From JAJDTQ01 sp965204235 (GTDB lineage Bacteria; Desulfobacterota; Binatia; UBA9968; JAJDTQ01): 64,000 nt of DNA. The DNA is taken from contig OZ241979.1 in NCBI GenBank assembly GCA_965204235.1, positions 3,410,001 through 3,474,000 on the forward strand. The letters are read 5' to 3'. Shown one piece after another: positions 42,255-53,478 of the stretch. The translations under genes and the position numbers were made by a program. Each line of letters starts with the position of its first letter. Position 1 is the stretch's first letter. The notes beneath the pieces were generated by a model. The model did no database searches. It worked only from the letters and a program-made list of their open reading frames with translations, and was not told the DNA's origin.

Positions 42255-43703
42255 CTACGCCTCGGAACGCGACGGTTCCGGGGCGGCGCGCCCGTACATG
42301 TCGTCGAGTCGGACGATGTCGTCCTCTCCCAGGTAGCTGCCCATCTGCACTTCGATGATCTCCAGGGGCGCCGCGCCCGGGTTCTCCAGTCGGTGCGCGA
42401 CGCCCTGCGGAATGTAGGTGGAACGGTCCTCGGCGAGGGTGAAGGTCTCGTCGCCCCGGGTGACCCGAGCGGCGCCGCGCACCACGACCCAGTGCTCGGC
42501 CCGGTGGCGGTGCACCTGCAAGGACAGCCGCTGACCCGGCTGGACGGTGATGTGCTTGACCTTGAAGCCCTGGCCGTCGCGTACCGGTTCGTAGGAACCC
42601 CACGGTCGAAGGACCTTGCGGTGGCGCCGGTATTCGTCCCGGCCGACGCGCTTGAGCCGCTCCACCACTTTGCCCACGTCCTGGACCTTCTCCTTGTGGG
42701 CCACGAGCACCGCGTCCGCGGTATCGACGACCACCAGGTCGGCCGCGCCCACCACGGCCATCATCCGGCCGTCGCCGCGCACGTAGGTGTTGCGGGCGCC
42801 TTCCAGGATCACGTCGCCCTGGACCACGTTGCCGGTCTCGTCCTCCTCGGCGAACGACGACAGGGCCGCCCAGGACCCCGCGTCGGACCAGTCGGCGTCC
42901 AGGGGCACCATCACGGCGTCCGACGTGTGCTCCATGACCGCGTAATCCACCGAGATGGCCGGTGACTTCGCGAAGGACTCCGCATGGAGGTCCAGGAACC
43001 CGACGTTCCGCTCGGCCCTTTCATGGGCCTGTCGGACCGCTTCGCAGACCAGCGGCGCGCGGGCGCCGAGTTCCCGCAGGTACCGGGCGGCGCCGAACAC
43101 GAAGATGCCGCTGTTCCAGTAATGGCCGCCGGCCGCGAGGTAGGCGGCCGCGCGCTCGGCGTCGGGCTTCTCCACGAAGCTCTCGATGAACCGGGCTTGG
43201 CCGCTTACCCCCGTAGGCCTCCCGGCCCGGATGTAGCCATAGCCGGTCTCGGCCCGGGTGGCCGCCACCCCGAGGGCCGCCAGCCTGCCGGCCGCGGCTT
43301 CCCGGACGGCGTGGCGCACCGCCGCGGCGAACCGTGCGTCGTTGCGGATGACGTGGTCGGCCGGCAGGACCACGAGGACGGGGTCCCCGCGGTGCCGGGC
43401 CAGGGCTTCCAGGGCCCCGGCGGCAATGGCGGGCGCCGTGTTCCGGCCTTCGGGCTCCGCCAGTATGGCCGTCGGCGTTACGTCGAGGGCTCGGAGTTGC
43501 TCCGCCACCGTGAAGGCGTGCTCCTTGCCGCAGACCACGATGGGCGCCTGGACGCCCTCCAGGCTCGAGATCCGTCGGGCCGTGGCCTGCAGCAGGGTGT
43601 GCTCACCCGCCAGCGCAATGAGCTGCTTGGGGTAGTGCTCGCGGGAAAGCGGCCAGAGTCTGCTTCCGGCGCCCCCTGAGAGGACCACGGGAACGACGGT
43701 CAT
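42255..43703 (-). CDS. manC: Mannose-1-phosphate guanylyltransferase / mannose-6-phosphate isomerase
   Basis: 482 residues, full length. N-terminal nucleotidyltransferase: VVLSGGAGSRLWPLSREHYP, LAEPEGRNTAPAIA, VLPADHVI, SFVEKPD. C-terminal cupin isomerase: LRPWGSYEPVRDG, LSLQVHRHRAEHWVVVRG, STYIPQGVAHRLENPG. It makes GDP-mannose for capsule, LPS or exopolysaccharide. It sits between a polyprenyl-phosphate sugar transferase and cysD, in one operon with gaps of 62 bases. Confidence 0.93.
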   Translation of the reverse strand: MTVVPVVLSGGAGSRLWPLSREHYPKQLIALAGEHTLLQATARRISSLEGVQAPIVVCGKEHAFTVAEQLRALDVTPTAILAEPEGRNTAPAIAAGALEALARHRGDPVLVVLPADHVIRNDARFAAAVRHAVREAAAGRLAALGVAATRAETGYGYIRAGRPTGVSGQARFIESFVEKPDAERAAAYLAAGGHYWNSGIFVFGAARYLRELGARAPLVCEAVRQAHERAERNVGFLDLHAESFAKSPAISVDYAVMEHTSDAVMVPLDADWSDAGSWAALSSFAEEDETGNVVQGDVILEGARNTYVRGDGRMMAVVGAADLVVVDTADAVLVAHKEKVQDVGKVVERLKRVGRDEYRRHRKVLRPWGSYEPVRDGQGFKVKHITVQPGQRLSLQVHRHRAEHWVVVRGAARVTRGDETFTLAEDRSTYIPQGVAHRLENPGAAPLEIIEVQMGSYLGEDDIVRLDDMYGRAAPEPSRSEA

Positions 43704-43765
43704 GCAGCGCCCTTCGAGAAATGCGCTGCGCCCGTGCGGGTTCGAGCCCGGCTTGCGTCCATGGC

Positions 43766-44905
43766 TCAGACGTCGCCGTCAGGGTCGTAAGGAGTTCCGC
43801 TGGCGGTCGGTGCGCTCACTCCTGCACCGATTCCAAGCGCGGGGGAAGGTTGCAGCCGTTCGATGGGTTCCCGGCCCGTCTGGTACAGCAGGGCGTAGAT
43901 CAGGATGGACGACGCCAGGGCGATGAGTAATGGGTTCCGGTCGTAGGGAACCAACGTCACCAGGATCAGGCTCGTCATGGGCAACGCCCACATCAACGCG
44001 CTGGTAACGGGATTGGCAAGGGCGTCGTTCGCCAACGCCTTCGCGATGGGACTTGCGAAGCGGCGATGGACCAGCATGTGCAGGTGGTGCTGGTCCGGTC
44101 GGTACGGCTTCATGCCGTTGCGGATCCGGCGCAAGATCGAGACCAGGGTCTCCGTCACGGGGTACGCCAGCACCAGCGTGCTGATCCAGGGCGAGATGTC
44201 CGGGTTTCGGACCGGAACCATGACCGCGGCGCAAGCGAGCACGAAGCCCAGGAAATAGGCGCCTCCGTCCCCGAGGAAGACGTGGCCGCACGGAAAATTG
44301 ACCAGCATGAAACCCAGTGCGACGCCGATACCGATGAGGCAGAACAACGCCATGTCGTGGTCGCTGACCGTGAAGGAGACCACCGTGAACGCCGCCAGCA
44401 GGATGACGGTGGTCCCCGACGCCAAGCCGTTGAAACCGTCCACGATGTTGATGGCGTTGGTCACGCCGGTGAGCGCAAGGGTGGTGAACGCGACGGCGAT
44501 CAAGGGGGACATGAGGAGGTAGTCGATGAAGTCGACCTCCACGCGCGTGACCGTATAGCCGGTCAGGGCGCAGAAGACCAGGCCCGAGAAGGCCGTGGCG
44601 GCGAAACGGAACACGACCCAATCCTTCTTGCGCAAGTCTTCGACCACGCCTGCCGAAGTGGCGAACAGGGCGCTCACGAGGACGGGAAACAGCAGTGCGC
44701 GTACGGACTCGGGCGACGCGGCCGCGGCCGCGGCCGTTCCGACGAATACGGCGACACCCCCGATCCGGGACGCCATCCTCCGGTGGACCTTCTGCACTCC
44801 GTACAGGGGATCGAAGCTGATTCGGAGGTGCCACCGTCGGGTCGCTGCGATCAGGATGGTTCCGACGAGGGTGACGACGAAGCCGATGAGGAACGGATAG
44901 ACGAT
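43766..44905 (-). CDS. Polyprenyl-phosphate hexosamine-1-phosphate transferase (MraY/WecA family)
   Basis: About 379 residues with ten or so transmembrane helices. Signatures: KVHRRMASRIGGVAVF, NIVDGFNGLASG (catalytic Asp), GDGGAYFLGF and PDQHHLHM (the HxH of WecA-type enzymes). It loads a sugar-1-phosphate onto undecaprenyl phosphate to start glycan synthesis. The start is problematic: no ATG/GTG/TTG fits. ATC at 44905-44903 stands exactly where homologues have Met, 8 bases after AAAGGAG. The alternative is a GTG at 45034, adding a 43-residue arginine- and serine-rich tail. Confidence 0.87.
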   Translation of the reverse strand: MVYPFLIGFVVTLVGTILIAATRRWHLRISFDPLYGVQKVHRRMASRIGGVAVFVGTAAAAAASPESVRALLFPVLVSALFATSAGVVEDLRKKDWVVFRFAATAFSGLVFCALTGYTVTRVEVDFIDYLLMSPLIAVAFTTLALTGVTNAINIVDGFNGLASGTTVILLAAFTVVSFTVSDHDMALFCLIGIGVALGFMLVNFPCGHVFLGDGGAYFLGFVLACAAVMVPVRNPDISPWISTLVLAYPVTETLVSILRRIRNGMKPYRPDQHHLHMLVHRRFASPIAKALANDALANPVTSALMWALPMTSLILVTLVPYDRNPLLIALASSILIYALLYQTGREPIERLQPSPALGIGAGVSAPTASGTPYDPDGDV

Positions 44906-45104
44906 GGCGCTGGCTCCTTTCCCTGGAAGTCCGTCCGACGATGAATGGTGTGAAAGGCGGGCACGATAGCACGAACGTTGGGATTTTTCCAGCCTTTTCC
45001 GGTCGGCGCGCCCACTTGCGTCCGAACTTCCCACTTCCTCGCGGCCGTTGTATGATGGCCGGTCACGATCCGGCGGGACCATCCGCCGCGGAGGGAGGTC
45101 TGGC

Positions 45105-45716
45105 ATGGGCGGTACGGCTTCGGGCCGTGTCTTCTCGGACCGCGAACGGGCGACCGTCGAGGCGGCGGTCGCGCGCATCGTTCCTTCGGACCAGGACCCC
45201 GGCGCGCGCGAAGCGGGCGTCGTCGAGTACATCGAGGGACTCCTGGCAACGGACGACGCGGACACCGACGTGAGTCCGCGGGAGAAGAAGGAGTACGCCA
45301 ACTTCATCTTGGGGGGAACGGGCGGCCGCACCGAGGAGCGGCAGGCCGCGCTGTTCCGGCTCATGGAGTCGGGCAGCCGGCACCGGCAGGCCTATCGCGA
45401 CGGGGCGGCGGAACTGGACAGGTTGGCTCGAGAGTTGTTCTCGGCAACGGGTTTCCACGGTCTGGACGAGGCGCGGCAGGACCGGGTCCTGAGCGTCCTG
45501 GACCACCGGGGCGACCCGTTCTTCGCGCTCCTGGTCATCCATGCCATGGAAGGGTTCTATGGCCATCCCCGTCACGGGGGCAACCGGGACCGGGCGGGCT
45601 GGAAGGTCCTGGGCTATCCCGGTCCGAGCTTTCCCCACGGAAACGATCCCCCCTATGGCTGGTACGACGCCAACGTGCCGGATGAGTTTGCCGCTGACGG
45701 GAAGGGCAAGCCGTAA
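45105..45716 (+). CDS. Gluconate 2-dehydrogenase subunit 3-like small subunit
   Basis: 203 residues from the ATG at 45105 after GGAGGGAGG. FSDRERATVEAAVARIVPSD, EYIEGLLA, and the C-terminal FYGHPRHGGNRDRAGWKVLG then YPGPSF are the family pattern. These small subunits escort and support flavoprotein GMC dehydrogenases. Unlike many, it has no Tat signal. It ends two bases before the flavoprotein start. Confidence 0.88.
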   Translation: MGGTASGRVFSDRERATVEAAVARIVPSDQDPGAREAGVVEYIEGLLATDDADTDVSPREKKEYANFILGGTGGRTEERQAALFRLMESGSRHRQAYRDGAAELDRLARELFSATGFHGLDEARQDRVLSVLDHRGDPFFALLVIHAMEGFYGHPRHGGNRDRAGWKVLGYPGPSFPHGNDPPYGWYDANVPDEFAADGKGKP

Positions 45717-45718
45717 GG

Positions 45719-47374
45719 ATGGCAAAGCGCGATACGGTCGACGTCTGCATCGTTGGCGGCGGGGCCTCGGGTCTGGTTGCGGCCAAGGAGCTCACCGAGG
45801 CCGGCATGACGGTGTGCGTGCTGGAGCGGGGACCCTGGTACAGGCGCGAGGACTTCGCCCTGGGGGATGAGCTCCTCTACAAACGGCGCAACTTCTTCTG
45901 GCCCACGGTGGAGCTGGAGCCCCGCACGTGGCGGCCCAACGCCGACGCCTCCACCGAGCGCATCTCCACCCGGACCCAGACCTTCTCCAACGCCATGTGC
46001 GTTGGCGGCGGCACCGTCCACTACAGCGGGCTTTCCTGGCGCTTCCACGAATCGGACTTCTGCGTGAAGTCCATGGACGGTTCGGTCCCCGGCGCTTCCA
46101 TCGAGGACTGGCCCATCTCCTACGAGGACATGGAGCCTTTCTACGAGAAGGCGGAGTGGACCATCGGGGTGTCGGGCAAGGGCTGGTCGAGCCCTTTCGA
46201 CCCGCCGCGCCGGCGCGATTATCCGCTGGGGCCGGCCGCTCGCAACAGCCCGGGGGCGGCGCTGGAGAAGGGCGCCCGCAAGCTCGGGCTGCATCCGTTC
46301 CCCACCCCCCTCGCCATCCTTTCCGGCGACTACGACGGGCGCCCCGGTTGCATCGGCAAGGGGATGTGCTCGTCCTACGGCTGCCCGGTGGGGGCCAAGT
46401 CCAGCACCCTCGAGGCCCTCCTGCCCAAGGCCCTGGCCACCGGGCGCCTGGAGATCCGGCCCCTCTGCCTCGCCCGGGAGATCGTTCTCGACCGGCGCGG
46501 CAAGGCTTCCGGCGTGACCTATTGCAACGCCGAAGGCGAGGAGGAGTCGCAGCCCGCGAGGCTCGTGGTGCTCGCCGCCGGGGGGGTGGAGACGGCCCGG
46601 CTGCTGTTGCTGTCCGAGTCTTCGAGGTTCCCGCAAGGGCTCTCCAACCGCAGCGGCCTGGTGGGCCGGAACCTCATGTTCCATTCCCCGGGAGTGACGC
46701 TGGTGGTCACGTTTCCCGAGCCGCTGGACGGCCACATGGGCACCTCCAGCACCCGGGTGCTCCACGACTTCTACCGGACGGACACGCGCCGGGGCTTCAT
46801 TCGCGGGGGCTTCATGCATCCCCGGGCCCACGGGGGCGACCCCGTGGAGCTCGCCCTGCGGCCCATCCACGGCAAGCGTTGGGGCAAGCAGCACAAGGAC
46901 TCCATGCGCGGCACCTGGCGCCATTACCTGCACAGCCACTGCACCGGAGAGAGCCTTCCGGTGGAGAGCAACGCGGTGGACCTCGACCCGGAGGTCACCG
47001 ACTGCCACGGGCTGCCGGTGGCGCGCATCACCTACACCAGCCACGAGAACGATGTCCGGCTCGCCGCCTACCTGGGGGAGCGTTCCCGGGAGATCTACGA
47101 GGCCGCGGGAGCGAGCCGGGTCATCGTGCCCAGGCCCGAGACCCGCAAGCTCCACAACCACCAGATGGGCACTTGCAGGATGGGCAACGACCCGGAGTCG
47201 TCGGTGGTGGACAAGTGGTGCCGTTCCCACGACGTGCCCAACCTGTTCGTCGTGGACGCCAGCGTGTTCGTGACCAGCGCCGGCCTCAACCCCACCCTCA
47301 CCATCGAGGCCAACGCCTTTCGCGTATGCGACTACATCACGGGGGAGGCGCGGAAGGGCAACGTCTTCCACTGA
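45719..47374 (+). CDS. GMC-family flavoprotein dehydrogenase (gluconate 2-dehydrogenase-like large subunit)
   Basis: 551 residues. FAD motif VCIVGGGASGLVAAKEL; AMCVGGGTVHYSGLSWRFHE; CIGKGMCSSYGCPVGAKSST, a cysteine cluster found in this membrane-linked subgroup; VVLAAGGVETARLLLLS; and the C-terminal catalytic HNHQMGTCRMG with FVVDASVFVTSAGLNPTLTI. It oxidises a sugar acid or alcohol and hands electrons to a cytochrome or quinone. No cytochrome subunit gene follows. The neighbour at 45105 is its small subunit. Confidence 0.9.
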   Translation: MAKRDTVDVCIVGGGASGLVAAKELTEAGMTVCVLERGPWYRREDFALGDELLYKRRNFFWPTVELEPRTWRPNADASTERISTRTQTFSNAMCVGGGTVHYSGLSWRFHESDFCVKSMDGSVPGASIEDWPISYEDMEPFYEKAEWTIGVSGKGWSSPFDPPRRRDYPLGPAARNSPGAALEKGARKLGLHPFPTPLAILSGDYDGRPGCIGKGMCSSYGCPVGAKSSTLEALLPKALATGRLEIRPLCLAREIVLDRRGKASGVTYCNAEGEEESQPARLVVLAAGGVETARLLLLSESSRFPQGLSNRSGLVGRNLMFHSPGVTLVVTFPEPLDGHMGTSSTRVLHDFYRTDTRRGFIRGGFMHPRAHGGDPVELALRPIHGKRWGKQHKDSMRGTWRHYLHSHCTGESLPVESNAVDLDPEVTDCHGLPVARITYTSHENDVRLAAYLGERSREIYEAAGASRVIVPRPETRKLHNHQMGTCRMGNDPESSVVDKWCRSHDVPNLFVVDASVFVTSAGLNPTLTIEANAFRVCDYITGEARKGNVFH

Positions 47375-47474
47375 CCCGCGGTCCCGCGACGCGCGTCCCG
47401 GGGCGGCGGCAAGCGGTCCGGCCCGGGTCCGGCCAGCCTGCCGGATGCGCTCGTCCGCGGGACGGGCCGGTTCC

Positions 47475-48310
47475 CTACCGGTTGCGGGTGAGCTTCGGAT
47501 CGATGATGTCCCGCAGGCCGTCTCCCAGCAGGTTGATGCCGAGGACGGTGACGAAGATGGCGATGCCGGGGAAGATGGTGAGCCAGGGGGCGCGGTACAT
47601 GTAGCTGCGGCCCTCGCTCAGCATGGATCCCCAGGTGGGGATGTTGGGGGGGACGCCCAGGCCCAGGAAGCTCAGGCTCGCTTCGGTGATGATGACCACG
47701 GCCATGGCGAAGGTGGCGATGACCATGACGCTGGGCAGCGTGTTGGGGATCACGTGGCGCAGGATGATGTAGCCGTCCCTGGCCCCCAGCGCCCGGGCGG
47801 CCTGCACGAACTCGCGTTCCTTGAGGGAAAGGACCTCCCCCCGGACCACCCGGCAGTACTGCACCCAGCGGCTGAGCACCAGGGCGATGACCAGGTTCAC
47901 CAGGCCTTGCCCGAGGAACGCCATGATGGCGATGGCCAGCAGCAGGAACGGGAACGCGAGGAAGATCTCCGTGGTCTTGTTGATGGTCTCGTCGATGAGC
48001 TCGCCGAAGTATCCCGCCACCGCGCCCAGGAAGCAGCCCAGCAGTCCGGCCAGGAAGACGGTGGCGGCCCCCACCAGCAGCGAGATGCGCGAGCCGTAGA
48101 TGACCCGGCTCAGCAGGTCGCGGCCCAGGTTGTCCGTGCCCATGACGTGCGGGTTCTCGGCCAGGTCCAGGGACGGCGGCCGGAGCCTTTGCTCCAGGCT
48201 CTGTTCCTGGGGGTCGTAGGGCGCGAGCCACGGGGCCCCGAGGCCGCAGACCACCAGCAGGAGCACGATGACCCCGCCGCAGAACACCTTCGCGTAGCGC
48301 CGCCAGCCGA

Positions 48311-48314
<4 letters not shown>
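47475..48314 (-). CDS. dppC: ABC transporter permease, DppC/OppC type
   Basis: 279 residues from a GTG at 48314 that overlaps the dppB stop (GTGA). N-terminal transmembrane helix, then HVMGTDNLGRDLLSRVIYGS, the conserved C-type permease opening. EAA loop near EFVQAARALGARDGYIILRH. SFLGLGVPPNIPTWGSML and GINLLGDGLRDIIDPKL end the protein. Imports peptides, nickel, opines or other small molecules with DppB. No binding protein or ATPase gene is in the window. Confidence 0.92.
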
Positions 48315-49303
<989 letters not shown>

Positions 49304-49369
49304 CGAGCGGCCTCGGCCGGCGGGTCGGGCCTGGGGTCCGGGGGCAGGGCGCCTCGTCCGTTCATCGGG

Positions 49370-50662
<1,293 letters not shown>

Positions 50663-50735
50663 CCAACTCACCTCGAACCGCGGTGCGCGTCTCCACGGGA
50701 CCCTAACACAAAGCCGGAGAAACGGTCAAAGTTGT

Positions 50736-50836
50736 GGAAACTTGGAACAACCCTCCCCGTTCGTCCTGAGCGTAGCGAAGCGAAGTCCTCCGTTCATCCT
50801 GAGCGTAGCGAAGCGAAGTCGAAGGACGCGCTTTCT
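50736..50836 (-). repeat. Dispersed short repeat, copy 8 (tandem core)
   Basis: Reverse orientation. The core GTCCTGAGCGTAGCGAAGCG is present twice, the second as ATCCTGAGCGTAGCGAAGCG, 37 bases apart. It begins GGAAACTTGGAACAA and ends GAAGGACGCGCTTTC. It lies between the aminotransferase and the glycosyltransferase. Confidence 0.85.
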
Positions 50837-50918
50837 CGAGGGAGAGACGGCATTGGTCAGCCATTCCTTGCGCTTTCCCCGGGTCCATCGTCCGACAAGG
50901 ACGGGGACGGGTCGGGTG

Positions 50919-51596
50919 CTACCGGACGTCGTCGTAGAGCCGCTTCAACCTGTCCGGGGGCGCCCCGGCGAGGTAGAGCAGCTTCAGGGCCCACATCAGC
51001 AGGATGGTCCGTACGGGGCCGTTTCGTTCCCATCGGCGGGCCGAGCTCACCACCCGGGACCCGAGGCACGCGATGCGGCCTTCCTTCTTGAGCGCGCGGG
51101 AGAAGGCCACGTCCTCCATGATGGGTATCTCGGGGAAACCGCCGAGGCGCTCGAACACGGCTCGCCGTACGAAGAGGGCCTGGTCCCCCGTGGCCACCCG
51201 GGTGAGGCGGGAACGGAGGCTGATGAGGCGGCCCGCCAGCTTGAGCAGCGGGCGTTCGCTGTCGAGCCGGATGTCGAAGCGTCCGCCCACGCAGCGCGGG
51301 TCGTCCATGCAGTCCCGTATGTCGCGCTTGGCGGTGTCGGGCAACCGGGTGTCGGCGTGGAGGAACAGGAGCACGTCGCCCTCGGCTTGCCGCGCCCCCC
51401 GGTTCATCTGGGCGGCGCGGCCCTTCCCGGCCACCGCGAGCTTGGCCGCGCTCCGCCGCACGGCTTCGACCGTGCCGTCGGCGCTGCCTCCGTCCACCAC
51501 GATGATCTCGTGGGGCCGGATGCGCGCCAGGTCCTCGATGGTTCCGCGGACGGCGCGTTCTTCGTCGAGGACCGGGATGATGATGGAGAGCCGCAT
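50919..51596 (-). CDS. Family 2 glycosyltransferase of the arsenosugar type (TIGR04283-like)
   Basis: 225 residues. SIIIPVLDEERAV, EIIVVDGGSADGTVEAVRRS, GRAAQMNRGARQAEGDVLLF followed by LHADTRLP, and ATGDQALFVRRAVFERLGGF are the conserved blocks of the small glycosyltransferase subfamily found next to ArsS. It is expected to transfer a sugar in arsenosugar formation. It follows arsS by 33 bases on the same strand. Confidence 0.87.
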   Translation of the reverse strand: MRLSIIIPVLDEERAVRGTIEDLARIRPHEIIVVDGGSADGTVEAVRRSAAKLAVAGKGRAAQMNRGARQAEGDVLLFLHADTRLPDTAKRDIRDCMDDPRCVGGRFDIRLDSERPLLKLAGRLISLRSRLTRVATGDQALFVRRAVFERLGGFPEIPIMEDVAFSRALKKEGRIACLGSRVVSSARRWERNGPVRTILLMWALKLLYLAGAPPDRLKRLYDDVR

Positions 51597-51629
51597 GGGC
51601 GGCGGGTCCGCCGGCCGCGCCCGGCGTCT

Positions 51630-52661
51630 TCAGACCAACGCCCCGCCGCAACTGCTGCCGGTGCCCGCGGTGCAGGCGAAGCAGTGGTCCCCGGTCAGGA
51701 TGGGCCGTTCCTCGAAGTCCGCGGCCGAGAACTCCCGGATGTGGGGCTTCCTGCCGTTGACCCGGCCCAGGGACATTTCGAGCATCTGGTTGAAGTCGCA
51801 GTCATACACCGAGCCGTCCCATCCCACGCTCAGGAGGTCCCGGCACATGACCCTGTCCACCGTGTCGGGGTTGAAGTTGTCTTCCAGGAGCCGGAGGTAG
51901 TCGTCGTACTGGCCCCGCTGCACGAGGAACTTCCGAAAGCGGGTGATGGGCATGTTGGTGAGGCAGTAGAGACGGTTGAAGACGATGCCGAAGTCGTCGC
52001 CGAGCATGCGGCGATAGTCGCCCTCGAGCTGCTCCTGCGGCGGCGGCAGGTAGTTGCCCAGGGGGTTGTACACGAGGTTGAGCTCCAGTCCGGAATCGGG
52101 CGCTCCGTACCCCAGGCGGTTGAGTTCCTGGAGTCCGCGCACGCTCAACCGGAACGTGCCGTCGCCGCGTTGGCTGTCCACGTTGTCCTGGGTGTAGCAG
52201 GGCAGGGAGCAGATCAACTCGACTTGGTGGCGCCGGAAGAACTCGGGCAGGTAGCCCTTGCCTTCCTCGTAGAAGACGGTCAGGTTGCAGCGGTCCATCA
52301 CGTGGCGTCCCAGGTCCCTGGAGGACTCCACGAGGTAGTCGAAATGGGGGTTCAACTCCGGCGCGCCGCCGGTGATGTCCACCGTGGGGATGTCGGAGTC
52401 GCCGAGGAACCGCAGCACGTCTTCCACCGTGGCCCGGGCCATGACCTCCTTCCGGCCCGGCCCAGCCTCCACGTGGCAGTGAAGGCACGCCTGGTTGCAG
52501 TACTTCCCCATGTTGACCTGGAGCACTTGCAGCTTCTGCTTTTGCAGGGTCCGACCGCATCCCCTGACTTTCTGGTCGAAGTTTTCCGTGACCGCCTCCC
52601 GGGAACCGATTTCGACCCCGTTCGTTCGAGGGGTCTTGGGCAGTCTTGCAATTGGCCCCAT
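51630..52661 (-). CDS. arsS: Arsenosugar biosynthesis radical SAM protein ArsS
   Basis: 343 residues from the ATG at 52661; the TTG at 52670 is also possible. The radical-SAM cluster is CNQACLHCH; DITGGAPELNPHF and the C-terminal ILTGDHCFACTAGTGSSCGG complete the ArsS/DUF3641 layout with extra cysteines for an auxiliary cluster. It adds a 5'-deoxyadenosyl-derived ribosyl group to methylated arsenic on the arsenosugar route. The glycosyltransferase neighbour is the usual companion. No arsM is in the window. Confidence 0.9.
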   Translation of the reverse strand: MGPIARLPKTPRTNGVEIGSREAVTENFDQKVRGCGRTLQKQKLQVLQVNMGKYCNQACLHCHVEAGPGRKEVMARATVEDVLRFLGDSDIPTVDITGGAPELNPHFDYLVESSRDLGRHVMDRCNLTVFYEEGKGYLPEFFRRHQVELICSLPCYTQDNVDSQRGDGTFRLSVRGLQELNRLGYGAPDSGLELNLVYNPLGNYLPPPQEQLEGDYRRMLGDDFGIVFNRLYCLTNMPITRFRKFLVQRGQYDDYLRLLEDNFNPDTVDRVMCRDLLSVGWDGSVYDCDFNQMLEMSLGRVNGRKPHIREFSAADFEERPILTGDHCFACTAGTGSSCGGALV

Positions 52662-52738
52662 ATTGGTCAAGACTTGCAGCGAATTTTCCTTGCGCGCGGC
52701 TTCGGCCCGGGTACGGACCGCGGGCGAACGGAAGGACC

Positions 52739-53398
52739 GTGGACCCCCTTTCGAGAGAGATCCTGACTTTCTGGTTCGGCGGAGTCGATCTGGGCGTCGA
52801 GATGGAGAAGCGCCAAGTGTGGTTCCGCTCGACGCCCGAGTTCGACCGCTACCTGGTCGATCACTACGCGGAAGTCCACGAGCGGGCCGCGTCCGGGGAC
52901 CTCGACCACTTCCGGCGGACGCCGGAGGACTGCCTGACCCTCATCCTCGCCCTGGACCAGTTCCCCCGCAACATCTTCCGCGGCGCGCCCCGGGCCTTCG
53001 CCACCGACCCCCAGGCCCGGGAGGCGGCCGGTTACGCCCTGGACGCGGGATACGACCGGGCCTTCTCCCGCTGGCCCCGCACCTTCGTCTATCTGCCCTT
53101 CGAGCACAGCGAGGCCCTGCCCGACCAGGAACGGGCGCTGGCCCTCTACCGGAGCCTCGGCAACGAGGACTCGTTGAAGGCCGCGGTCGGCCACCACGAC
53201 GCCATCCGCCGCTTCGGCCGCTTCCCGCACCGGAACGCCGTGCTGGGACGCCCCAACACCCCGGAAGAGGAAGAGTACCTCAAGGACCCGCCCCTGTGGG
53301 GCAAGACCGCGGCGGAAGCCGCCGAGTTGGAGCGGCGCAAGGCCGCGTTTCCGAAGGAAACCAGTTCCGAAGGGGATCGGGATTCGAGGAAGCCCTGA
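52739..53398 (+). CDS. DUF924-family protein
   Basis: 219 residues from a GTG at 52739; an upstream alternative would add 31 unconvincing residues. REILTFWFGG, RQVWFRSTPEFDRYLVDHY, LILALDQFPRNIFRGAPRAF, YLPFEHSE and GRFPHRNAVLGRPNTPEEEE are the family hallmarks. A helical, TPR-like cytosolic protein with no known reaction. The end of the gene overlaps repeat copy 9, which supplies the final codons. Confidence 0.85.
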   Translation: MDPLSREILTFWFGGVDLGVEMEKRQVWFRSTPEFDRYLVDHYAEVHERAASGDLDHFRRTPEDCLTLILALDQFPRNIFRGAPRAFATDPQAREAAGYALDAGYDRAFSRWPRTFVYLPFEHSEALPDQERALALYRSLGNEDSLKAAVGHHDAIRRFGRFPHRNAVLGRPNTPEEEEYLKDPPLWGKTAAEAAELERRKAAFPKETSSEGDRDSRKP

Positions 53399-53455
53399 AC
53401 GATGACCCCCGTTCGTCCTGAGCGTAGCGAAGCGAAGTCGAAGGACGCGCTTTCC
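53388..53455 (-). repeat. Dispersed short repeat, copy 9
   Basis: Reverse orientation; begins GGAAGCCCTGAACGATGACC and ends GACGCGCTTTCC. It overlaps the DUF924 stop codon (53396-53398), showing that the element inserted at the gene's 3' end, and it precedes ogt by 24 bases. Confidence 0.85.
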
Positions 53456-53478
53456 GACACGAACGAAAGGAAGACCGC

